64,000 bases of DNA from Arenibacter sp. P308M17 (lineage in GTDB: Bacteria > Bacteroidota > Bacteroidia > Flavobacteriales > Flavobacteriaceae): positions 434,001 to 498,000 of the forward strand of contig NZ_QVON01000002.1 in the NCBI RefSeq assembly GCF_003426735.1. The letters are read 5' to 3'. Both the position numbers and the translations under genes were made by a program. The notes under the pieces are model-generated. The model saw only the letters and a program-made list of their open reading frames with translations. It searched no databases and was not told where the DNA came from. Each line of letters begins with the position of its first letter. Position 1 is the first letter of the stretch. Shown one piece after another: positions 9,913 through 18,034 of the stretch.

Positions 9913-10245
9913 TTAGGCAGCGGTCGGAGGACCCCTTCTGGAGAAATGAAGTTTTTGATGTTTACTTAAAAAACTATAAAAATCTATAATTTTTGCTGAT
10001 CTTGTAATGACCGTAAAAGTGGCGATTTCCTGTTGAAAATGCGTGTAATAGTGCGTAAGGTTGAATTTATGGTAATCACAATCCAATTCAACCTCATGTA
10101 TGTGCAACTTGCCTTTTTCTTTACAAACAAAGGTATGGTGCTCAAAAATGGCATGTTTTAGTTTTAAAACGGATGGAAGGGTTATTAAACCGACCAGGAG
10201 GACGGCAATAAAAGAAAAAATTATATTTCTAAAATAAATCTTCAC
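9913..10245 (-). CDS. Small membrane-anchored His-rich protein upstream of the TonB receptor
   Basis: Not a family I can name. One N-terminal hydrophobic segment (about residues 9-27) is followed by a periplasmic part with many His and two Cys: AIFEHHTFVCKEKGKLHIHEVELDCDYH is the core, and the protein ends in SRRGPPTAA. The His/Cys content and position immediately upstream of a TonB receptor with a His-rich loop suggest a metal-related accessory protein, comparable in arrangement to small DUF2946-type proteins in front of copper receptors of proteobacteria. That comparison is inference. ATG start, 110 residues. Confidence 0.65.
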   Translation of the reverse strand: MKIYFRNIIFSFIAVLLVGLITLPSVLKLKHAIFEHHTFVCKEKGKLHIHEVELDCDYHKFNLTHYYTHFQQEIATFTVITRSAKIIDFYSFLSKHQKLHFSRRGPPTAA

Positions 10246-10406
10246 CCTTCAAATCTAGCAGTATCCCAACACAATAATAGTTAATAAAAATATAAATTAT
10301 GCATTTGCCACTAGTATCGTGTCAATGCTAATGTTTCGTTTATGTCGACGTTATTTTTTATGGGGCCAAGGCAAAAAAATGTTATATAGCTATAGCTATG
10401 GAACTA

Positions 10407-10727
10407 TTATTTAAGAATGAACCCCAAGCCCATACGGCCCAACATCTTTTTTTCGAATTCCCAAAAAAATCTGAACTGTCCGAACAACCAGCCGTAAATG
10501 ACCAGGAGGAATTGATAAATGGGAAAAATCAGCAATATTCTAAAGGTCAAATAAATTAAGCCTCCCCAGAGAAAATCAGGAGAAAAATTTTCCCTGTGCA
10601 GCCCGATCCAATTTAGAAATGGTTTTGCCGCATAAACCGAAGATGAACCTGTAATGGAGAATACAATAAAAATAATGAAAAGTTGTAGATTGGAGTTTAC
10701 CCCCCAACGTTGTTTTAATTTCTTCAT
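10407..10727 (-). CDS. Uncharacterised small membrane protein (possibly DUF6787)
   Basis: A 106-residue protein with a basic N-terminus (MKKLKQRWG), a first membrane segment (about 16-33, FIIFIVFSITGSSSVYA), and a second long hydrophobic region (about 55-86), ending with amphipathic EFEKKMLGRMGLG. It resembles a widespread flavobacterial family that I recall as DUF6787; this name is from memory. It is the third of a same-strand series with the DUF6146-like and DUF937 genes. Confidence 0.7.
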   Translation of the reverse strand: MKKLKQRWGVNSNLQLFIIFIVFSITGSSSVYAAKPFLNWIGLHRENFSPDFLWGGLIYLTFRILLIFPIYQFLLVIYGWLFGQFRFFWEFEKKMLGRMGLGFILK

Positions 10728-10757
10728 ACCTTAAAAAATCCTTACAAAGATAACTTT

Positions 10758-11213
10758 TTATACGCGGGGAACAAATGGTCCCAATCTTTGATTGTATTTG
10801 CGTTGAAAATAAATAAAATAATTGTACAATTTATAATTTACCTCATAACCATAATCTATATTAGGATTGTAATCGATTTGGAGCTCATAAAGATTGGGAT
10901 TATATCTAAAGGGCTGCATTACCCTTTGGTTCCATTCCATCACCATAATTCTGTTCCTATTCTCCAGATATGATTGGGAATAAAATCCTTCAGGCCTGGC
11001 AATACTTACAAGCCACATATTAAAGCCCGGTTCTATGATTATAATTTCATATTCCGTTTTTTCATCCTTGATACTAATGGTGTCTCCCTCCGTTTGTGAA
11101 AAAGCGGCCTTCTCTTCGTCCGTAACCGAAATGGCTTCCTTGGAACTGCCGCAATTGGCCAGGGATAAAACAAACATGGCTGCAAGGCCTATGGCATAAA
11201 TTATCTTTTTCAT
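10758..11213 (-). CDS. DUF6146-like lipoprotein
   Basis: Probable outer-membrane or periplasmic lipoprotein of a flavobacterial family I recall as DUF6146. From the ATG at 11213 it has 151 residues with signal MKKIIYAIGLAAMFVLSLANC; the lipobox Cys is at residue 21 and is followed by GSSKE. An upstream in-frame start would put 17 residues ahead of the lipoprotein signal and is rejected. The mature part contains a Tyr/Asn-rich block (NPNLYELQIDYNPNIDYGYEVNY). No function is known. Confidence 0.75.
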   Translation of the reverse strand: MKKIIYAIGLAAMFVLSLANCGSSKEAISVTDEEKAAFSQTEGDTISIKDEKTEYEIIIIEPGFNMWLVSIARPEGFYSQSYLENRNRIMVMEWNQRVMQPFRYNPNLYELQIDYNPNIDYGYEVNYKLYNYFIYFQRKYNQRLGPFVPRV

Positions 11214-11369
11214 TGCTCTTCTTATTAGAATAGATCCAAAAATTAAATATATAATATTGATCAATAATTATACCAACCAAAACATTACCTAATCTTTGGA
11301 TTTTTTCTTTAAGTTACAAAAAAAGCCATTTGCATAACAAATGGCTTTCCTTAATTTATGTTAAAACTG

Positions 11370-12002
11370 TTATTTTCCAAAAAGCCCGCCAAGCAAGCCT
11401 CCCAATCCACTTTTCTTTTTGCTGGTTCCCATAACCATCCCTGCAACATCGTCCAATACACTGCCATCCCCATCGGCATCCAACAAAGTGGTAATCAAAC
11501 TCTGGTTCTGTTGTGGCTGTCCTCCCAGCATACTTCCCAATAAACTATTTAATCCGTTGGCATCATTTACATTGCTCTGTGCTTTTTGTTTACCTAAGTA
11601 GGCCATTACCAAAGGCGCGGCAATCTTTAGGATTTCAGCAACCGTTCCTGCGTCCAATCCTGATTTCTGACTTAAGGCATTCTCAACATTGGCCTGCTTT
11701 CCTCCAAATACATGTCCTAAAATACCAGCTCCGTCGTTAATAACGGATTGATCTACCCCTCCACCGAACAAACCGCCAAGATCATCCAACAACCCACCAT
11801 CGTGTCTAGAGGATAGGGCGCCCATTAGACCTTCGGCCCCTTGTGGAGAGGATACGTTCTTCTTCATGGCACCTAATAAAAGTGGCATGGCCATGCTCAA
11901 AACTTCTGATGTTTTGCTTTCCGGTTGTCCGGTTTGACCGGCAACCCCGCTAATTAATTGTTTGCCCGTTGGGCTACTTAAAAGATCCAATAATCCTGAC
12001 AT
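11370..12002 (-). CDS. DUF937 domain protein
   Basis: Cytoplasmic protein of the DUF937 family (YidB-like), 210 residues. The body has the typical alternation of Gly-rich loops and helices: SPTGKQLISGVAGQTG at the N-terminus, MAMPLLLGAMKKN, and AEILKIAAPLVMAYLGKQK. Near residue 175 the stretch LLDADGDGSVLDDVAGM fits an EF-hand or dockerin-like calcium loop (DxDxDG). The C-terminal tail is GLGGLLGGLFGK. The function of the family is unknown. The gene lies downstream of serA, separated from it by the inverted-repeat element at 12056-12265. Confidence 0.85.
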   Translation of the reverse strand: MSGLLDLLSSPTGKQLISGVAGQTGQPESKTSEVLSMAMPLLLGAMKKNVSSPQGAEGLMGALSSRHDGGLLDDLGGLFGGGVDQSVINDGAGILGHVFGGKQANVENALSQKSGLDAGTVAEILKIAAPLVMAYLGKQKAQSNVNDANGLNSLLGSMLGGQPQQNQSLITTLLDADGDGSVLDDVAGMVMGTSKKKSGLGGLLGGLFGK

Positions 12003-12055
12003 TTTTATAGGTGTTATGATTAGTAATTAATGCGTTTTAAGATACAAAAAAAGAG

Positions 12056-12265
12056 AACAGTACATGACAAAAACCGATTAGAGCATAAAAAATGCGTCAT
12101 TGCGGAAGAGGAACGGGGAAGCAACCTGTTCATTTGAACGGATAGACTGCCACGCTGCGCTCGCAGTGACAGGCCGTCATTGCGAACAAAGTGAAGCAAT
12201 CTGCCCAATGAGCGGCAGATCGCTTTGTACCTCGCGATGACGAAAACTATTTTTTGTCATGTACT
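12056..12265. mobile_element. MITE-like element with 15-bp terminal inverted repeats and two internal REP-like hairpins
   Basis: AGTACATGACAAAAA at 12059-12073 is repeated in exact inverted form at 12251-12265. The nine-base word AAAAAAGAG occurs directly outside on both sides (12047-12055 and 12266-12274), consistent with a target duplication, though it is A-rich. Inside are two hairpins: GTCATTGCG (12096-12104) with CGCAGTGAC (12162-12170), and CGTCATTGCGA (12175-12185) with TCGCGATGACG (12232-12242). These resemble CATTGCGA..TCGCAATG repeats common in Bacteroidota genomes. GC content is visibly higher than in the flanks. It encodes no transposase and fills most of the 303-base gap between the DUF937 gene and serA. 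Confidence 0.7.
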
Positions 12266-12305
12266 AAAAAAGAGTTTAAATAAATTTATTTTATCCACGC
12301 ATCCT

Positions 12306-13256
12306 TCATTTGTACAATTCAATAATCTGTGAGGCCAGTTCCATTCCGATCCGGTCCTGGGCCTCCTCTGTAGCAGCACCAATATGTGGACTAAGTGAAA
12401 TATCGGGGTGCATTAGAATCCTTAGTTCCGGGATGGGTTCGGACTCGTACACATCCAGTCCTGCAAAGGCAACTTTTCCGCTTTCCAAGGCTTCAACTAG
12501 GGCCACCTCGTCCAAAATTCCACCACGGGCAGCATTTACTATGCCAACGCCGTCTTTCATCAAAGCAAATTCCCTTTTCCCAATAATATAGGATTTTTGG
12601 GCAGGTACGTGCAGGCTTATGAAATCAGCGGTCTTCAACAAGTTTTCCAAAGGTGTGCCCGTAAGTTCAAAAGCAATGGAACGGTTATCAAAAAAAGGAA
12701 CGGTCACCGTGGCCACATCCAATAATGGATCGGTAAAAATAACTTTCATTCCAATACCCAAGGCAATTCTGGCGGTGGCTACCCCAATTCTCCCAAATCC
12801 TATAATCCCTAATGTCTTGCCCCTTAACTCTACACCTTTGGCATAGGCATTTTTAAGTTTCTTAAAATTACTGTCGCCTTCCAACGGCATATTCCTATTG
12901 GCGTCGTGCAGAAATCGTACCCCACTGAACAAATGGGCAAAAACCAGCTCGGCCACCGAGGAGGATGAGGCTTCGGGGGTATTGATAACATGAATGCCCT
13001 TGGATTTTGCATGTTCCACATCTATGTTGTCCATTCCCACACCTCCACGGCCTATGATCTTCAAGTCCGGACAAGCGTCAATTACGTCCTTAAAAACTTT
13101 GGTTGCGCTTCTGACCAACAACACCGAAACCTTATTTTGGTTAATGTAGGATACAAGCTGCTCCTGTGCCACATTCACAGCCAGAACTTCAAAACCGGCA
13201 TTTTCCAAGGTCTGTTTACCACTTTTTGATATTCCGTCGTTAGCTAAAACTTTCAT
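12306..13256 (-). CDS. serA: D-3-phosphoglycerate dehydrogenase family protein
   Basis: Oxidises 3-phosphoglycerate to 3-phosphohydroxypyruvate with NAD+, the first step of serine synthesis. The Rossmann motif is [17 protein letters not shown]; the substrate-side blocks [10 protein letters not shown] and [19 protein letters not shown] and the catalytic Arg/Glu/His signals ([27 protein letters not shown]) are in place. At 316 residues it is the short form without an ACT regulatory domain. It follows serC on the same strand with a 152-base gap, so the two serine genes are neighbours. Other D-isomer 2-hydroxyacid dehydrogenases look similar, but the pairing with serC supports this call. Confidence 0.9.
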   Translation of the reverse strand: MKVLANDGISKSGKQTLENAGFEVLAVNVAQEQLVSYINQNKVSVLLVRSATKVFKDVIDACPDLKIIGRGGVGMDNIDVEHAKSKGIHVINTPEASSSSVAELVFAHLFSGVRFLHDANRNMPLEGDSNFKKLKNAYAKGVELRGKTLGIIGFGRIGVATARIALGIGMKVIFTDPLLDVATVTVPFFDNRSIAFELTGTPLENLLKTADFISLHVPAQKSYIIGKREFALMKDGVGIVNAARGGILDEVALVEALESGKVAFAGLDVYESEPIPELRILMHPDISLSPHIGAATEEAQDRIGMELASQIIELYK

Positions 13257-13408
13257 GCTATATATTGGGTATTATACTTTTAAATTAATACTGGCACCAA
13301 ACCGATCCATTTAGGGCCAATACAACCATTTTTATAGAATTGCCATCGCTTTCCACCAAGACATGATACCTTGCCATTAAAGGTTGTAGAAGTCCTTGAG
13401 TCCCTTGT

Positions 13409-14473
13409 TTAGGCTTTTCGCTCCAATTCGCTCATGACATCCACCAAGGTGCCCACGCTCCCCAAAGGAAGGGCGTTGTACATGGAAGCCCTATATCCTC
13501 CAACGGAACGATGTCCGTTTATACCATTTATTCCAGCTTCCCGGCACATACCATCAAAAACATCCTTCAACTTTTCCTCCGCTAGGGTAAAGGTGGCGTT
13601 CATAGTGGAACGGTCCTCTTTGTGGGCATAACCGTTGAAAAGGGGATTCAGATCTATCTCCGAATATAACAACTGGGCCTTCTTTTCATTTATCGCTTCA
13701 ATAGCGGCAATTCCACCCAACTTTTGAAGCCATTCCAACGTAAGCATGGAAACATAAACCGGAAATACGGCAGGAGTATTGAACATACTTTCCTTCTCTA
13801 TATGAACCTTGTAATCTAACATAGATGGAATTTTTCTGCTTACCCTTCCCAGAATTTCCTCTTTCACCACCACCAAAGTAGTCCCGGCAGGACCCATGTT
13901 CTTTTGGGCACCGGCGTAAATAAGATCAAATTGCGTAAAATCCAATTGTCTGGAAAATATATCGGAACTCATATCACATACCAAAGTAGCTTCCGTTTTT
14001 GGAAATTTCTTTATCTGGGTTCCAAATATGGTATTATTTGAGGTCAGGTGCAGGTAATCCAGATCGTTGGGAATACTATACCCCTTTGGAATATAACTAA
14101 AATTCTCATCTTTGGATGATCCCACCTCAATGACCTCTCCAAATAGTTTGGCCTCCTTTAGCGCTTTATCGGCCCAAGTGCCTGTATTAAGATACCCTGC
14201 CTTCTTTTCCAATAGGTTGTATGCTACCATTAAAAACTCCAAGCTGGCACCTCCTTGCAGGAATAAAGCCTGATAACCCTTACCTTCCAGATCCAATAGC
14301 TCCAAGGCCAAAGATCTGGCCTTGTCCATTACTGCGACAAAATCCTTACTTCTATGTGAAATTTCAATCAGGGAAAGTCCTGATCCATTAAAATCCAACA
14401 CGGCCTCGGAAGCTTTGATTATTACTTCCTGCGGTAGGATACAAGGGCCGGCACTAAAATTATGTTTTTTCAT
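13409..14473 (-). CDS. serC: Phosphoserine aminotransferase
   Basis: PLP enzyme that transfers an amino group from glutamate to 3-phosphohydroxypyruvate (serine synthesis) and also acts in pyridoxal phosphate synthesis. Marks: N-terminal KKHNFSAGPCILP, ISHRSKDF, FLQGGASLEF, the PLP-lysine region YAGAQKNMGPAGTTLVV, and the C-terminal NGHRSVGGYRASMYNALP. The ATG at 14473 gives 354 residues starting directly at the conserved motif; an upstream in-frame TTG adds eight residues and is rejected. The leader carries interleaved inverted repeats and a possible 24-codon open frame (described separately). serA follows. Confidence 0.95.
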   Translation of the reverse strand: MKKHNFSAGPCILPQEVIIKASEAVLDFNGSGLSLIEISHRSKDFVAVMDKARSLALELLDLEGKGYQALFLQGGASLEFLMVAYNLLEKKAGYLNTGTWADKALKEAKLFGEVIEVGSSKDENFSYIPKGYSIPNDLDYLHLTSNNTIFGTQIKKFPKTEATLVCDMSSDIFSRQLDFTQFDLIYAGAQKNMGPAGTTLVVVKEEILGRVSRKIPSMLDYKVHIEKESMFNTPAVFPVYVSMLTLEWLQKLGGIAAIEAINEKKAQLLYSEIDLNPLFNGYAHKEDRSTMNATFTLAEEKLKDVFDGMCREAGINGINGHRSVGGYRASMYNALPLGSVGTLVDVMSELERKA

Positions 14474-14498
14474 GTGTTTATATTTATTGTTTTTCAAA

Positions 14499-14565
14499 TG
14501 TCACATGTAACATCCAAATAATCATTTCATTTCGCCATGTGACAAAATCTTTACTCATGGATGTT
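14499..14565 (-). promoter_or_regulatory. serC leader with interleaved inverted repeats
   Basis: Two inverted-repeat pairs interleave in A-B-A'-B' order: TGTCACATG (14499-14507) with CATGTGACA (14536-14544), and AACATCCA (14509-14516) with TGGATGTT (14558-14565). In RNA this order would allow a pseudoknot or two alternative hairpins 26-92 bases before the serC ATG. The same stretch holds a 24-codon minus-strand frame (14558 down to 14484, starting MSKDF) that ends 10 bases before serC; it has a single Ser codon, so it is not an obvious attenuator peptide. Confidence 0.4.
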
Positions 14566-14601
14566 TCATTTATTACTTATTAGGGTTATTCCAAGTTTTT
14601 A

Positions 14602-14620
14602 TTCCATTTCTGAAATGGAA
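14602..14620. repeat. 19-bp palindrome upstream of serC
   Basis: TTCCATTTC and GAAATGGAA flank a single T, giving nine perfectly paired bases per arm. It lies between the acyl-CoA reductase gene and serC, about 130 bases before serC, with no T-run behind it on either strand, so an operator is likelier than a terminator. Confidence 0.45.
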
Positions 14621-14769
14621 ACCGCTGATAAGAACAAGGAAATTGATTTTTTTACCCCTTGTCTTTAGTACCGCAGTTATTTATTTTCAAATCCGGACAT
14701 ACTTTTTCTCAAAGGTCAAAGGTCATAAATATTTTAGGAAGTAGGGTAGGGTAGTTATAAATTATTACA

Positions 14770-15831
14770 TTATATTTTCAACAAAAATTGAACGGTATCA
14801 ATATTATCCGCATAATCCGTTAAGGATGGATTTTGGGTCTGTCCGAACGGCACCTCCCCATCCATAAATCCTTTGCCTACCAAGCATTGAATCCTATTCT
14901 TTTCATTGGACAGTCTAATTTCCAATTCCTCAGGGGAATTGTAAAACTCATAAAAAACAGTGGCAATGGGAGAGGCATAATTTTCATCCTCCTTTAACAT
15001 GAGGAAACCATTTTCCAATATTTTATATAGGCTCATTAGATATACCGCCTTGTTATAGTCATAATTATTGGCGTACTTGTTATGCTCAATAATAGTGTTG
15101 AAAGGGTAGAGCGCCTTGAACAGGGCATCAAAATTATAATCTTTTGGCACAAACAATTTGGAAACACTTCTACAGCCCAATCCGTAATACCTAAAAATAT
15201 CTTCGCCCAAAGCGGTCAACTCATCAGGGGTTTCACTTCCGCTAAGAACGGCTACCGAATTCCTGTTTCTCCTAATGATATGGTGTTTTTTTCCAAAATA
15301 ATGCTCAAAATAGCGAGATGTATTGTCGCTTCCCGTGGCAATAACGGCATCAAAATTTTCCAGTTTGCCGTCTGAAAAAGAAATGTAATCTATTAGGGCG
15401 GGCTCCACTTCAGTTAAATATTGGGCAATAAAGGGCAGTAAAACTTTGTCGTTGGAAGAGAGTTTTATCAAGGCCCTGTTTCCAGTTATCAAAGTACTTA
15501 AAAAGTCATGAAACCCCACCAAAGGGATGTTCCCCGCCATGATCAAAGCCACTGTCTTTGTCCTGTTTCCTTTCATATCATAAGCGGAAAGCCAACTTTC
15601 CAGTTGTGCCGGCCTTAGTAACTGCGCCCAACTTTCCAGACCAAATAAAATATTATCAGGGGTAAACCAGCCGTTATGGTGTCCGGCCAATACCAGTATT
15701 TCATCGAGTTTTATAAACCATGCGTACCGATTATCATCTATTTGGGTTCTGTTTTTCGCATATTTGCAATATTCTTTAAAAAAACCACCAAGTTTAACAA
15801 AAGCATTAAGTCTAAGTCTAAGGTCAGTCAT
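14770..15831 (-). CDS. Acyl-CoA reductase (LuxC-like)
   Basis: Member of the LuxC-type acyl-CoA reductase family (aldehyde dehydrogenase fold), 353 residues. The block TVALIMAGNIPLVGFHDFLSTLITGN and the probable catalytic Cys region FRYYGLGCRSVSKLFVP are characteristic; AVIATGSDNTSRYFEHYF and IIRRNRNSVAVLSG lie between them. The cellular substrate in flavobacteria is not established. It is divergent from the dicluster ferredoxin gene, with both promoters overlapping, and precedes serC on its own strand; this gene order recurs in flavobacteria, which hints at a redox link between the reductase and the ferredoxin. Confidence 0.85.
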   Translation of the reverse strand: MTDLRLRLNAFVKLGGFFKEYCKYAKNRTQIDDNRYAWFIKLDEILVLAGHHNGWFTPDNILFGLESWAQLLRPAQLESWLSAYDMKGNRTKTVALIMAGNIPLVGFHDFLSTLITGNRALIKLSSNDKVLLPFIAQYLTEVEPALIDYISFSDGKLENFDAVIATGSDNTSRYFEHYFGKKHHIIRRNRNSVAVLSGSETPDELTALGEDIFRYYGLGCRSVSKLFVPKDYNFDALFKALYPFNTIIEHNKYANNYDYNKAVYLMSLYKILENGFLMLKEDENYASPIATVFYEFYNSPEELEIRLSNEKNRIQCLVGKGFMDGEVPFGQTQNPSLTDYADNIDTVQFLLKI

Positions 15832-15835
15832 TATA

Positions 15836-15867
15836 TTTGTAAAAGATTTTATTAGGCTTTACCTTTG
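15836..15867 (+). promoter_or_regulatory. Promoter of the ferredoxin gene (TTTG, 20 bp, TACCTTTG)
   Basis: TTTG at 15836-15839 and TACCTTTG at 15860-15867 are separated by 20 bases, matching the Bacteroidota -33/-7 consensus (TTTG and TAnnTTTG). Transcription would begin near 15874, leaving a leader of about 44 bases. Confidence 0.7.
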
Positions 15868-15869
15868 TA

Positions 15870-15877
15870 CAAAAGTA
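15870..15877 (-). promoter_or_regulatory. -7 box of the acyl-CoA reductase gene, overlapping the ferredoxin promoter
   Basis: On the minus strand this reads TACTTTTG, a full TAnnTTTG match. Together with the opposing box it forms TACCTTTGTACAAAAGTA (15860-15877), palindromic apart from one base pair. A -33 element on the minus strand is weak. Both polymerases could not occupy the site together. Confidence 0.6.
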
Positions 15878-15917
15878 TTGATACTGAAATTAAATCAGCA
15901 TAAAAGAAATATAAAAT

Positions 15918-16268
15918 ATGGCAATTATAATAACAGATGAGTGCATAAATTGTGGAGCTTGTGAGCCGGAATGCCCGAATACTGCAATTTATGAAGGTGC
16001 GGACGATTGGCGCTACAGTGACGGAACCCTTTTAAAGGGCGATGTTATACTGCCCAACGGGAAAGCCGTCAATGCGGATGAGTCCCAGGAGCCGGTAAGT
16101 GACGAAGTGTATTTTATTGTCCCTGATAAGTGTACGGAATGTAAAGGATTCCACGATGAGCCCCAGTGTGCGGCAGTATGCCCTGTAGATTGCTGTGTTC
16201 CTGATGAAAATCACGTAGAGTCCGAAGAAGTACTTTTGGGCAAGCAACGTTTTATGCATCCTGAATAG
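15918..16268 (+). CDS. fdx: 4Fe-4S dicluster ferredoxin
   Basis: Small soluble electron carrier with two [4Fe-4S] clusters, 116 residues. First cluster motif [12 protein letters not shown] near the N-terminus; second [18 protein letters not shown], with the long insertion between its second and third Cys that is usual for this family. The C-terminal half continues [10 protein letters not shown]. It is divergent from the acyl-CoA reductase gene with an overlapping promoter and may supply electrons to it; that link is inferred from the conserved pairing. Confidence 0.93.
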   Translation: MAIIITDECINCGACEPECPNTAIYEGADDWRYSDGTLLKGDVILPNGKAVNADESQEPVSDEVYFIVPDKCTECKGFHDEPQCAAVCPVDCCVPDENHVESEEVLLGKQRFMHPE

Positions 16269-16622
16269 GTCTTGGATCAGGATAGGTAAACATATACCCA
16301 TAAAAATCAATTGAAGATTATTTAGATTTATCAACTATTTCATAGCTATCCCGTGGTTCTTGACATTAGGACCTGGCTAATTGCGCTGCCGTCTTTTTCC
16401 GTATCCAATCGGTGTGCATCCTCGTGGAACCTGCCTTATAGGACAATAATCCATTTACTTCAAGGCCAGCTGTTTCCAATGACCATTTGAGTGTTTTATT
16501 TTTAAATAATTAAGATAACAATTTACCTTCTTAAATGTACATAAATAGTATCTTTGCAGCTGTTTAAAAAAAGTCGGGAAATAGCCTTGATATATGTTTC
16601 CCATTTAATATAGATCTCGACC
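16269..16622. other. 354-base intergenic region before ychF
   Basis: No recognised gene. Most of it is non-coding in appearance. On the minus strand a frame of about 45 codons between roughly 16380 and 16510 is open (it includes GLEVNGLLSYKAGSTRMH) but lacks a start near its beginning and matches nothing I know, so it may be a gene remnant or chance. The ychF promoter lies at its right end. Confidence 0.4.
16549..16556 (+). promoter_or_regulatory. -7 box of ychF
   Basis: TATCTTTG is an exact TAnnTTTG match; TTTA at 16522-16525 is a possible -33 element with a 23-base spacer. The start would fall about 60 bases before the ATG. Confidence 0.5.
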
Positions 16623-17717
16623 ATGAAAGCAGGTATTGTAGGATTGCCAAATGTAGGAAAGTCCACCCTTTTTAATTGTTTGTCCAACGCAAAGGCACAG
16701 AGTGCCAATTTCCCTTTTTGTACCATAGAACCGAATATCGGGGTGGTAAACGTACCGGACATTCGTTTGCAAAAATTGGAGGAACTGGTAAATCCCGAAA
16801 GAATACAACCTGCTACTGTAGAGATCGTGGATATAGCGGGATTGGTAAAGGGAGCCAGTAAGGGAGAAGGCCTCGGCAACCAGTTTTTGGGCAATATTCG
16901 CGAGACAGACGCAATTTTACATGTGCTACGTTGTTTTGACAATGAAAACATTGTGCATGTAGATGGTTCCGTAAATCCGATTAGGGATAAGGAGACTATA
17001 GACATTGAACTTCAGTTAAAGGACTTGGAGACCGTGGACAAAAAGCTCGAAAAAGTAAAGCGGGCCGCCAAGACCGGAAACAAGGAAGCCCAAAAAGAGG
17101 AAGCCGTTCTCTTGAAGATCAAACAAGGTCTTGAAACGGGAACCTCCGTTCGTGCATTGGATATCGGTAGGGAAGATCGCGTAGAATTTGTCAGGCCTTT
17201 ACAATTCATAACGGACAAGCCCGTAATGTATGTCTGCAATGTGGATGAGGATGCCGCAGCCACCGGCAATGCATATGTGGAACAGGTCAGGGCGGCAGTT
17301 GCCAACGAAAATGCAGAGGTAATCTTTTTGGCCGTAGGTACCGAAGCTGATATTACCGAATTGGAGAGTTATGAAGAGCGACAAATGTTTTTGGAGGATT
17401 TAGGGCTGACCGAACCAGGTTCCGCCAAATTGATAAGGGGAGCCTATAAGCTCTTGGAACTAGAAACCTATTTCACCGCCGGGGTAAAGGAGGTACGGGC
17501 CTGGACCATTCCCGTGGGCGCAACTGCACCGCAAGCCGCAGGAGTAATACACACCGATTTTGAAAAAGGCTTTATTCGTGCCGAAGTTATTGCCTACAAT
17601 GATTTTGTTTCTTTTGGAAGTGAGGCCAAGGTTAAGGAAGCCGGGAAAATGCGGGTAGAAGGAAAAGAATACATTGTAAAAGATGGGGATGTAATGCATT
17701 TTAGGTTCAACGTGTAG
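16623..17717 (+). CDS. ychF: Redox-regulated ATPase YchF
   Basis: Universal Obg-related P-loop protein that binds ribosomes and hydrolyses ATP. G1 motif GLPNVGKST at residues 7-15; [12 protein letters not shown] is the switch region, [20 protein letters not shown] the G3 region, and the divergent G4 region NVDED replaces the GTPase NKxD, as expected for ATP preference. The C-terminal TGS-like domain ([22 protein letters not shown]) is complete. 364 residues, ATG start, single-gene transcription unit by appearance. Confidence 0.97.
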   Translation: MKAGIVGLPNVGKSTLFNCLSNAKAQSANFPFCTIEPNIGVVNVPDIRLQKLEELVNPERIQPATVEIVDIAGLVKGASKGEGLGNQFLGNIRETDAILHVLRCFDNENIVHVDGSVNPIRDKETIDIELQLKDLETVDKKLEKVKRAAKTGNKEAQKEEAVLLKIKQGLETGTSVRALDIGREDRVEFVRPLQFITDKPVMYVCNVDEDAAATGNAYVEQVRAAVANENAEVIFLAVGTEADITELESYEERQMFLEDLGLTEPGSAKLIRGAYKLLELETYFTAGVKEVRAWTIPVGATAPQAAGVIHTDFEKGFIRAEVIAYNDFVSFGSEAKVKEAGKMRVEGKEYIVKDGDVMHFRFNV

Positions 17718-18034
17718 TACAGGTCCAGAATGGACATGACCCAATAAATTTAAGAAGGCAACACAATTAAACGGAAGCAGGACACTAATAGGGCAGCTGT
17801 CTTGCCCCCAATAAAAGTAGTGGTTGGGACATGATCTTGCCCCGCCACCAAGAATCAATATAATTTTATATTTTTGCCATTGCCATGCTCCTTCCGGTTA
17901 GGAATTGAGCATATTACAAACCCCTTACTATCAACAAATCGTTGATTTCCTTTGTTAATTACTTTAACGCCCAGGGGTTTCATCTTTTTATAACACTTGC
18001 TATATTAGCAACACTTTGGATAAAGCCCTGTACC
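17718..18034. other. 317-base intergenic region before parE
   Basis: No gene seen. It holds TATTTTTG at 17869-17876, a -7-type box that could start the parE-parC transcript about 160 bases upstream of parE, and a small hairpin GTCC-AGAAT-GGAC just after ychF without a clear T-run. An open frame in phase with parE reaches back to a TTG at 17942 but has no family similarity. Confidence 0.4.

Noticed and set aside
12020-12208. 62-codon minus-strand frame within the MITE-like element
   Set aside because: It consists of the translated hairpin repeats (runs with many Arg and Ser) and no protein signature, as usual for frames crossing REP-like repeats.
14709-14755. Short tandem words TCAAAGG and GTAGG in the gap between serC and acyl-CoA reductase
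   Set aside because: Only two or three copies of very short words; compatible with chance.
16380-16510. Minus-strand frame of about 45 codons in the gap before ychF
   Set aside because: No start codon near its beginning, stops on both sides, and no recognisable product; too short to call a pseudogene.
17942-18034. In-frame TTG extension of parE by 31 residues
   Set aside because: The extension is hydrophobic and not part of the family; the ATG at 18035 starts right before the conserved ATPase domain.
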